Assembly: GCA_028685295.1 (NCBI GenBank)
Contig: JAQUEL010000010.1
Location: forward strand, 1 to 34,672
DNA: 34,672 bases
Direction of reading: 5' to 3'
Source: a bacterium
GTDB lineage: Bacteria; UBP13; UBA5359
Shown here: positions 27,519-34,672 of the stretch, piece after piece
How positions within the stretch are numbered: the stretch's first letter is position 1
How the letters are laid out: every line of letters starts with the position of its first letter
Program-made: the position numbers and the translations under genes
Notes under the pieces: generated by a model
What the model was told of the DNA's origin: nothing
The model's input: only the letters and a program-made list of their open reading frames with translations
The model's database searches: none

Positions 27519-29318
27519 CTAAGATTGCGTAAGCGGTGCCACCAACCCCCAGTGAGTCTGACGCTTATTCACCATTATATCCCACACACTCAGATTATCA
27601 CGGCCACATTTAATCGAGATACCTGAGATATTAACAAAACCCGGCTTGCACCCATATTCTTGTGATAACGAAATGATATTAGACGAAGATGGATAGATTC
27701 TTTCCGCTTTTTCGCGCAGTTCACACATCTTACCAATATTATTTGCAGCATTATACAGTGCGGCAAGATCCAAAAGATAACGAGGCTCCGGTTGTTTGTC
27801 GGCTACCGCTAATTCGTAAGATGCTATCGCTTCCTTCAAGTAACGGTCCTCTCCTTTCTGCTCATATAACCGGTAACAGGCTTTGCCTATATAGGCGCGG
27901 TATAACGGCTGATTTGTATCCCATTCAGCAGCTTTCACTAATTTTTGCATTGCAAGCTCATATTTACCCTGCTCATATAGCCCTCTGCCACCGGTATACA
28001 GAAAACGTCCCATACCTATTTTAACAGAAAAAATGAGCAAGAGGAAAGCAGCAGCCAGCAACAAAGCAGACATTAACTTCCCGGTTTTAAAATGGATTAT
28101 ATATCTTCGCTCCGCAGATGATATGCCGCCGATAATGAGCCAGAAAGGCAAGGCAAGCGCAGGATAGTTGAGGTAGCAGTTGAATAATTCATGCAATGTA
28201 AATCCAACCAGAGCCGTAACGGCATAAATATGCCACAACCTCTCATCTTTATTCGCCGTAATCTTTGTTAAAGAAAGTCGATAAGCGCTGAACATGATAT
28301 ATAAGAATAACAGCAAGCCGGGTATACCTGTTTCCGTTAAAATATGCAAGAAAATATTATGTGCGTGCAAGGGAGCTATGAAAGATTCCTCTCCTGAATT
28401 ATGGCCGGCGTCCCATGAGCGATATGCATATGGATATGTACCGTAGCCCATACCGGTCAGCGGCCTCCGGCCGGCAATACTGATGGAATTCCTCCATGCG
28501 CTTACTCTATTGCGATTGCTCTCTTCACGTCCCTGCATTTTTACCAGGCCCAGGGCCGTAGTCAATATCAGCAGGGTCATTACCATTAAAAGCGTTCTTT
28601 TCCACCTCGGCACAGTTGTCATAAAGATCAGTAACACAGCACCCCCCGCCATAAGTCCCAGCCAACCACTTCTGGATACGGTAAGAATTATGACTATGAT
28701 AACAAGCATAAGCCATACAGCAATTGAAAAAGGTTTTTTCTTTATCCGTAATCGTATAATCTGAGCCGGCCACAACAGAAGCAGCACAGCAGAATAAAGA
28801 TTACAATTGCCCATCGTAGCCTTGAGCCTATAGCTGGACACCTGTTCCACACCATATCCAATAACGCCTGCATATACTATCAGCCCTGTTGTTATCAAAA
28901 TAATCCCAACATTGGCCAGATCCATTATCAGCCGCTCTGATCCATTCTCAATAACATAGGTTCTTATCAGCAGGTAAGCGGGCAAGCAACCGATTACATA
29001 TAGATTCTCTTCCACAGTTAATCCAGGCCGGATGGACCAGACAGCAGAGATAATCTGCCATAAAAAAAAGGCCGTAACAGCTATATCCATGCTGTTAAGC
29101 CTAATGCCGTCTACGGACCATTCTCTACAAAGGAATAGCAGCATAATTATATTTAAACAGGATAATATCAAGAAGGATGTTGTCATTGCCAGACCATTGA
29201 TATGGCCCAGCAGAAGCATTACTATGGCTACCGGAATAACAATGGTAATGCTGCTATGAAAGTGTAATCCGTGATTACGCCTGGCACCGGTGCTCCCGCA
29301 CCATAAATAACTCTCCAT
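27519..29318 (-). CDS. O-antigen ligase/Wzy_C family membrane protein with C-terminal TPR region
   Basis: Many TM segments; RPLTGMGYGTYPYAYRSWDAGHNSGEESFIAPLHAHNIFLHILTETGIPGLLLFL is the Wzy_C core; C-terminal GRGLYEQGKYELAMQKLVKAAEWDTNQPLYRAYIGKACYRLYEQKG TPR-like. Confidence 0.88.
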   Translation of the reverse strand: MESYLWCGSTGARRNHGLHFHSSITIVIPVAIVMLLLGHINGLAMTTSFLILSCLNIIMLLFLCREWSVDGIRLNSMDIAVTAFFLWQIISAVWSIRPGLTVEENLYVIGCLPAYLLIRTYVIENGSERLIMDLANVGIILITTGLIVYAGVIGYGVEQVSSYRLKATMGNCNLYSAVLLLLWPAQIIRLRIKKKPFSIAVWLMLVIIVIILTVSRSGWLGLMAGGAVLLIFMTTVPRWKRTLLMVMTLLILTTALGLVKMQGREESNRNRVSAWRNSISIAGRRPLTGMGYGTYPYAYRSWDAGHNSGEESFIAPLHAHNIFLHILTETGIPGLLLFLYIMFSAYRLSLTKITANKDERLWHIYAVTALVGFTLHELFNCYLNYPALALPFWLIIGGISSAERRYIIHFKTGKLMSALLLAAAFLLLIFSVKIGMGRFLYTGGRGLYEQGKYELAMQKLVKAAEWDTNQPLYRAYIGKACYRLYEQKGEDRYLKEAIASYELAVADKQPEPRYLLDLAALYNAANNIGKMCELREKAERIYPSSSNIISLSQEYGCKPGFVNISGISIKCGRDNLSVWDIMVNKRQTHWGLVAPLTQS

Positions 29319-29683
29319 TATTCATCTTTACCGTATTTTTCAATGAATTCCAAAACTGCCGATAATTTGAAACGTCTCTGGTTTCCCGCCGTCCTGATAT
29401 TGGGAAGAATGCCTTTATTGGTATACCGGCGCACTGTCATTTTACAAACATTCAATATCTTGGCCGTCTCCCCTAGCGTCAGTTCCGGATCTAAAAGACG
29501 CTTGAGCAAATCTTCGCGGGTTTCCATTTCAGAAGCAGAACGGCGCACGGTCTTCTCATGTTTCAGCTTGACTCTTGCATATCCCTTATATCCAGGCTTC
29601 TTGTCGTTACTATATTTATCAACATTACGCTTTATAGGCTTTTCAGCTTTACGACTGTCTTGCACAATATTGCCCCCTACCAT
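29318..29683 (-). CDS. MerR/BldC-like helix-turn-helix DNA-binding protein
   Basis: TLGETAKILNVCKMTVRRYTNKGILPNIRTAGNQRRFKLSAVLEFIEKYG; basic N-terminal region; stop overlaps next start as TAATG. Confidence 0.85.
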   Translation of the reverse strand: MVGGNIVQDSRKAEKPIKRNVDKYSNDKKPGYKGYARVKLKHEKTVRRSASEMETREDLLKRLLDPELTLGETAKILNVCKMTVRRYTNKGILPNIRTAGNQRRFKLSAVLEFIEKYGKDE

Positions 29684-29851
29684 CGCACGGCTGCCGTATG
29701 TACAACCCTTGAATTGTAAAACAAATTACCACTATTTTATGTATATTTATTCCATATCGTTTACCCCATATCCTTCCTCATCAGGGTTCATAATGATTAA
29801 TCCATGCAGATTATCAAAAATACATTTAATTTTTAAGCTCGTTGGGGTATC

Positions 29852-29880
29852 TTGACAACCATCATATAGAAGGGTATATT
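29852..29880 (+). promoter_or_regulatory. sigma-A promoter for tRNA-Leu
   Basis: TTGACA (29852..29857) - 17 nt - TATATT (29875..29880), 15 nt upstream of the tRNA. Confidence 0.75.
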
Positions 29881-29894
29881 TTTTATTGGCATCC

Positions 29895-29981
29895 GGGCGA
29901 GTGGTGGAACAGGTAGACACGACGGACTTAAAATCCGTTCCCCGCAAGGGGGTGGGGGTTCGATTCCCCCCTTGCCCACCA
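29895..29981 (+). tRNA. tRNA-Leu (anticodon TAA), CCA encoded
   Basis: Acceptor GGGCGAG/CTTGCCC, long variable arm, anticodon loop CTTAAAA, T-arm GGGGGTTCGATTCCCCC. Confidence 0.95.
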
Positions 29982-30031
29982 AATTACATCTGTCTTTCCT
30001 TTTTAAAATCGATTATTTGATTTAAAACACC

Positions 30032-32623
30032 TTATGAATCCAGAACCTGTCGAATCTTGCGGGTTATATCATCAGGCATAAACGGCTTCTGGAGAAATGG
30101 CGTATCGCTGTCCAATCCTTCTAACTCCGGCAGCCCGTTAGCTGTATAGCCTGACATAAAGACAACCTTAAGCTCAGGCTTTGTTTTAGACAGACGGTCA
30201 TAGAGCTCTTTGCCGTTAACGCCCGGCAAAATGATATCGGTTAACAGAAGATCTATCTCTCCAGCCTTCTCCGTATAAAGATTCAACGCTTCATCCGGCC
30301 TGGCAACACTTATTACATTATAGCCCTGCTCTATAAGCACTCTTTCAATTAAAGTTCTGACCGAAATATCATCCTCGACCAGAAAAATTGTTTCAGTAGC
30401 TATCGATGCTGCATGTTCCTGTAAAAGAAAGGAGTCTTTATCCTTACCATTTTTCGCCGCATGCTGAATCTTTATAGCCGGCAAATAAATTTTGAACATT
30501 GTGCCGTATTCAAGCGTACTTTCTACTTCAACACGACCGTTATGCTGGTTTATAATGCCATAAACAGATGACAATCCGAGTCCGGTACCTTTACCAACCT
30601 CCTTGGTAGTAAAGAAAGGTTCAAAAATATGCTTCAATGTTTCTTCATCAATGCCGCAACCGGTATCTGCTACAGAGATAGCCACATAATCTCCCTGGTC
30701 AACGCCTAAATTACCGGGTGAGCATTCAGAACCGAGCATGACGCTTTCAATGGCAATGGTAAGCATTCCACCGTTAGGCATAGCGTCCCTGGAGTTAACA
30801 GCTAAATTTACAAGTACCTGCTCGATTTGCCCGGGATCAGCCTTCACTTTTACTTTATCCGCCGCAGGCTTAAATTTCAGTTCAATATCTTCACCAATCA
30901 GGCGTTGCAGAAGTTTAACAGTATTGGAAACCAATTCATTAACATCCATTATAACCGGTTCCAATGCCTGCCGGCGGCTGAATGCTAATAGCTGCCTGAC
31001 CAACTCTGCGGCCCTGTCGGATAATTCGCGTATCTGCACCAGATCCTTGCACATAGGGCTATCGGCAGGTAATTTTCGCAGAAGAAGCTGAGCATACCCT
31101 GTTACCCCCGTCAGGAGATTGTTGAAGTCATGAGCTACTCCGCCTGCCAGCCTGCCGACGGATTCCAGTTTTACCGCCTGCCGAATCTGCTCTTCAAGGT
31201 TGAACTGCTGAGTTATATCATCAATGACCAGCAACACCTCAGCCGATTGTCCGATGGAGCTTATGCCGCGTATGCGTATATTTAGATATTTCATCATATG
31301 ATTATCTGAAGTGTGCCTAAAATTCAATACTTCCAATTGCCCGCCTGTAGCTACAATATCCTTGAGTTTTATTAGAAGGTCGTTCTCCTCCAGGAAGGAG
31401 GGTGTCATAACCTCGGTAATATTTTTACCCGTTATATCCGATATATTGAAACCATGCTCCTCAAGATATTTATAATTTGTCATCAATATATTCAAATTAC
31501 CATCAAGCAGTAGAATTGAGGAGGGTATTGTAGTCAGGGTATCTTGATAAAGCTGCAAGGCGGATTGCAGACGCTGCTCAGCAGTTGCTCTTTCGGTGAT
31601 ATCATAGCAGGAGCCTATATAGCCGGCAAACTCACCATCCGGATCATAAAAAGGCCTGCCTATATTGACAACCCACCTGTATTCACCATCCTGCCTCCTG
31701 AGCCGGCACTCGGTTTCAAATGCCGAACGATCTTTAAAAGCCGCGCGGTAAGTAACCTCACATGCCTCGCGGTCCTCAGGATGAACTACCTGTTTCCAGC
31801 CGTTCTCAATCTCCTCCTCCATGGATCGCCCGGTAAACTGGCGCCAGGTTTTATTAAAATAATTGAATTCCCCGTCTAAACCCGAACGCCATATAAGAGT
31901 AGGAAATTCCTCCAAAATGGTAAGATAGTAATCATGCATCCGAACAAGCCCGTCTTCTGCTCTCTTGCGTTCACTAATATCCGTCACAAAGCCCTCTACG
32001 GCTTCCACCACTCCTGGTTGTGTATATAAACCGAGGCCCTTCTCCCAAACCCACCGATATTCACCTGTTGCAGTTTCTATTCGGTATGTTATTTGAAAAG
32101 GGCATCTCATACGAAGAGCATGGCTGATCTGCTTTATGACCTCTTCCCGATCATCCGGATGTATAAGAGTTCCATACGCTATATGCTGGTTATTGATCAG
32201 ATCAACCGGATGATAACCCGTAAGCGCCAGGCTGCCGTCACTAATGAAAAGCATGGTTCTTTCAGCATCATTCCGACAACGGTATGCCATTCCAGGCAGA
32301 TTACTCATCAATGTTGACATCTTCCGCTGATTATTATTTAATATACCCTCAATCCGGCGACGCTTGGTAAGCATCAGGTGAGCATACATAGACAAACTCA
32401 GGATGATGATATCAACAAAAAGCCATTGCCAGAATGCCTGGATATAAATGCCGGACATCTGAAATAACGACGTTTTCCCCTGAATTATGAGTAGATCTAC
32501 CATGGCCTTTATCATGCAGAAAAGTATCAGCAGACCTATGATATGCAGCATTACCAGCATGGTACTTGCTCTGTCAAGTGCAGTATACTCTCTGCCGTTA
32601 TGAGCGCCGTTATTATTTAACAT
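30032..32623 (-). CDS. membrane PAS-domain hybrid histidine kinase with C-terminal receiver domain
   Basis: Two N-terminal TM segments, three PAS-like domains, His[23 protein letters not shown], HATPase [54 protein letters not shown]...[13 protein letters not shown]. Confidence 0.95.
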   Translation of the reverse strand: MLNNNGAHNGREYTALDRASTMLVMLHIIGLLILFCMIKAMVDLLIIQGKTSLFQMSGIYIQAFWQWLFVDIIILSLSMYAHLMLTKRRRIEGILNNNQRKMSTLMSNLPGMAYRCRNDAERTMLFISDGSLALTGYHPVDLINNQHIAYGTLIHPDDREEVIKQISHALRMRCPFQITYRIETATGEYRWVWEKGLGLYTQPGVVEAVEGFVTDISERKRAEDGLVRMHDYYLTILEEFPTLIWRSGLDGEFNYFNKTWRQFTGRSMEEEIENGWKQVVHPEDREACEVTYRAAFKDRSAFETECRLRRQDGEYRWVVNIGRPFYDPDGEFAGYIGSCYDITERATAEQRLQSALQLYQDTLTTIPSSILLLDGNLNILMTNYKYLEEHGFNISDITGKNITEVMTPSFLEENDLLIKLKDIVATGGQLEVLNFRHTSDNHMMKYLNIRIRGISSIGQSAEVLLVIDDITQQFNLEEQIRQAVKLESVGRLAGGVAHDFNNLLTGVTGYAQLLLRKLPADSPMCKDLVQIRELSDRAAELVRQLLAFSRRQALEPVIMDVNELVSNTVKLLQRLIGEDIELKFKPAADKVKVKADPGQIEQVLVNLAVNSRDAMPNGGMLTIAIESVMLGSECSPGNLGVDQGDYVAISVADTGCGIDEETLKHIFEPFFTTKEVGKGTGLGLSSVYGIINQHNGRVEVESTLEYGTMFKIYLPAIKIQHAAKNGKDKDSFLLQEHAASIATETIFLVEDDISVRTLIERVLIEQGYNVISVARPDEALNLYTEKAGEIDLLLTDIILPGVNGKELYDRLSKTKPELKVVFMSGYTANGLPELEGLDSDTPFLQKPFMPDDITRKIRQVLDS

Positions 32624-32723
32624 GCTAATACCTCTTCGGCCGGTTGGCCTTTATTATAGCTGCTTACCTTCGATATATTCTCCAAAGAGAACTTATTAAC
32701 CTTTGTTTCTCTTCTTTTTACCA

Positions 32724-32752
32724 TAAAAAAAAGGCATCAGTTAGATGCCTTT
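32724..32752 (-). terminator. intrinsic terminator of the tRNA-Gly/tRNA-Cys unit
   Basis: Minus strand AAAGGCATC-taact-GATGCCTTTTTTTT. Confidence 0.85.
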
Positions 32753-32759
32753 CAAACTC

Positions 32760-32833
<74 letters not shown>

Positions 32834-32839
32834 GAAAAA

Positions 32840-32915
32840 TGGAGCGGAAAACGGGGCTCGAACCCGCGACCCTCAGCTTGGGAAGCTGATGCTCTACCAA
32901 CTGAGCTATTTCCGC
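32840..32915 (-). tRNA. tRNA-Gly (anticodon CCC), CCA encoded
   Basis: GCGGAAATAGCTCAGTTGGTAGAGCATCAGCTTCCCAAGCTGAGGGTCGCGGGTTCGAGCCCCGTTTTCCGCTCCA; 7-nt loop TTCCCAA. Confidence 0.93.
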
Positions 32916-32953
32916 ATTATAATGATGTTCAATATGATATGTTGATTTACTAG

Positions 32954-32982
32954 ATTTTATCATCACATAATATAAAAATCAA
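32954..32982 (-). promoter_or_regulatory. putative promoter of the tRNA-Gly/tRNA-Cys unit
   Basis: Minus strand TTGATT - 17 nt - TAAAAT. Confidence 0.55.
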
Positions 32983-33046
32983 GGCTCTGTAGAGGTCCGT
33001 CTGCTATAGATATGGTGTGATCCGCCCTTCGGTCCATGACTGTAAT

Positions 33047-33910
33047 TCAAGCGTTAAGGCTGAAGGCACGATATATGCTTTGCAGTTTCTCCAGATTATC
33101 ACAATCATCAGCAACATCGCTTCCCGGTGTTTCTATGATGAGCGGAAGATCGTCCGGCAGTTTATTTACTCTGAACATGCTGGCAAACCCATCCTCTCCT
33201 ATATATCCCTCACCTATATTTTCGTGACGGTCTTTCCTTGAACCCAGCTCCATCTTGCTGTCGTTGGCATGTATCAGGCGTAAATTTTCCATACCCACTG
33301 CCTTTGATAAAGCTGTGAAGGTGCTCAAAGCATCGTTATCCGTTTTTATGGAATACCCGGCACCCCACATATGGCACGTATCCAGACAGATGCCTAATCT
33401 TTTCTTCATTCGGCTGGCTCCCATTATAAGTCCCAGCTCAGCGAAGTCAGCGCCGGCCGTATTACCGGAGCCAGCGGAATTTTCCAATAGCAGAAAAGGC
33501 GATGTTTCTCCCGCCATATCCAGAGCCATATCAATAGCTTCAGCAATAATAAGAGCTCTTTCCTCCATAGCAATGGCGCGTGATCCCAGATGCGCCACCA
33601 CACCCGCAGCGCCTATTTGAGAAGCCCGCTGCATTTCCCCAGCCAGCGCCTTGATCGATTTCTGCCATAATGCTTCATTCTCACTGGCAAGATTCAGCAG
33701 ATAAATTGTATGGGTAAAAACAGGCCCAAAATCAGCTTCGGCCATCTTACGTTTGAATAGATCAGCATCCGCCGCAGGGATGACAGAGCCTTTCCATCCC
33801 ATGGGATTGGTGCTAAATATCTGCATCGTCCGGCACCCCATGCCGATAGCTCTTTCAAGCGTAGCACGAAGGCCTCCCCGCATCTGCATATGAACACCGA
33901 ATCGCATCAT
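33047..33910 (-). CDS. nfo: deoxyribonuclease IV (endonuclease IV family AP endonuclease)
   Basis: GVHMQMRGGLRATLERAIGMGCRTMQIFSTNPMGW, HTIYLLNLAS, LLLENSAGSGNTAG, GICLDTCHMWGAGY, IHANDSKMELGSRKDRHENIGEGYIG, PLIIETPG. Confidence 0.95.
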   Translation of the reverse strand: MMRFGVHMQMRGGLRATLERAIGMGCRTMQIFSTNPMGWKGSVIPAADADLFKRKMAEADFGPVFTHTIYLLNLASENEALWQKSIKALAGEMQRASQIGAAGVVAHLGSRAIAMEERALIIAEAIDMALDMAGETSPFLLLENSAGSGNTAGADFAELGLIMGASRMKKRLGICLDTCHMWGAGYSIKTDNDALSTFTALSKAVGMENLRLIHANDSKMELGSRKDRHENIGEGYIGEDGFASMFRVNKLPDDLPLIIETPGSDVADDCDNLEKLQSIYRAFSLNA

Positions 33911-34377
33911 TTCTCCTGCAACTCCTGATACATATGATCATCCAATAACTTGGCGCTGCTGATCACCCAATTACGGCCTTTTCTGAAAAAACTGACCTGC
34001 ACTCTGCCATTATATGTCAGACTCTCACCCGGCATTATAAGATTGCATTTTAAAACAGCCGTTGCACTATATACGCTCTTGCGCTTCATATCCATTATAT
34101 CTACATCAACGACCGGAGTCCCCTGTTGCCTGAAATACAATACCAAACGCAATTTAATGTCTTCATATTTATTGCCGTAAACATCACCGTAGTTACGATC
34201 TACTCTGGATATTATTGCTCTTAGGTCCCTGTCGATAATCCCCCTGGAAATCGCTGCTATTGTATCCTCTACACCGTGATTCCAGGGCTGTGTCGGCCGA
34301 AAAAAGAAGATAAAATAGAGCATCAGCAATCCGGCGATGATGACAACAGATATCAGATATACGATTTTCAACTTCAT
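33907..34377 (-). CDS. membrane-anchored hypothetical protein
   Basis: N-terminal TM (MKLKIVYLISVVIIAGLLMLYFIFFF), NTF2-like-looking soluble part; ATGA overlap with nfo; start chosen at the internal ATG. Confidence 0.7.
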   Translation of the reverse strand: MKLKIVYLISVVIIAGLLMLYFIFFFRPTQPWNHGVEDTIAAISRGIIDRDLRAIISRVDRNYGDVYGNKYEDIKLRLVLYFRQQGTPVVDVDIMDMKRKSVYSATAVLKCNLIMPGESLTYNGRVQVSFFRKGRNWVISSAKLLDDHMYQELQEK

Positions 34378-34525
34378 CCTGTAGATATCCTCTCTAGACA
34401 ATATATCTCTATTTTACATGCCACCAGATCGATTATCCACAACAAGCAAGCGTTCTATATCATCTTTAAGTATGCCTACCCTTGTTTCTGGTTCTTTGTT
34501 GCAACTATAATAGCAGAATTAAACA

Positions 34526-34672
34526 TCAAGCCCAATACCGCCTGCCCAGCGTCCGATACTGTACCGCCTCGGCGATATGTGTGGCTTCCAGGTTATCCTT
34601 ACCATCCAGATCAGCTATCGTCCTGGCTACTTTAAGTATGCGATCGTATGCTCTGGCAGATAATCCGAGAGA
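34526..34672 (-). CDS. C-terminal fragment of YifB/ComM-type Mg-chelatase-like AAA ATPase (runs off the window)
   Basis: Minus-strand translation from the window edge [48 protein letters not shown] matches the family C-terminus. Confidence 0.88.
   Translation of the reverse strand, partial: SLGLSARAYDRILKVARTIADLDGKDNLEATHIAEAVQYRTLGRRYWA

Noticed and set aside
29747-29947. 66 aa minus-strand ORF over the tRNA-Leu region
   Set aside because: Its 5' half is antisense to tRNA-Leu and its promoter; no RBS
29990-30030. TTTTAAAATC...GATTTAAAA as a terminator between tRNA-Leu and the hybrid kinase
   Set aside because: Imperfect, purely AT-rich and without a GC stem; not a convincing intrinsic terminator

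Overview
This looks like a clostridial (Firmicutes-type) chromosomal window, roughly 45% GC, with nearly all genes on the minus strand. A thermophilic Mahella-like organism is a guess only. It holds four tRNA genes (Arg-ACG, Leu-TAA, Cys-GCA, Gly-CCC), a small carbohydrate operon (PGM/PMM-like enzyme, GT4 glycosyltransferase, alpha/alpha-barrel-like protein), an orphan MsmX/UgpC-type ABC ATPase, housekeeping genes (smpB, pyrG, rhomboid, endonuclease IV, the C-terminus of a YifB/ComM-type ATPase) and a large PAS hybrid histidine kinase. The most interesting part is a complete minus-strand Tad/Flp pilus locus at about 15.4-29.7 kb. It contains a BldC/MerR-like HTH protein, an O-antigen-ligase-like TPR protein, a DegS/NarL-type two-component pair, Flp pilin, TadV, TadE, a TadG-like protein, CpaB, a LysM-bearing secretin, a CpaE/TadZ with an intact receiver domain, a CpaF/TadA with a tandemly duplicated N-terminal domain, TadB, TadC and DUF192. 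Noteworthy points are the LysM secretin in a probable Gram-positive-lineage genome, the ~182-residue internal duplication in CpaF, a strong hairpin immediately after flp, and dyad sites over the flp promoter next to the regulator genes. No CRISPR array, transposon or prophage was seen. All family calls come from reading motifs by eye; no database search was run.
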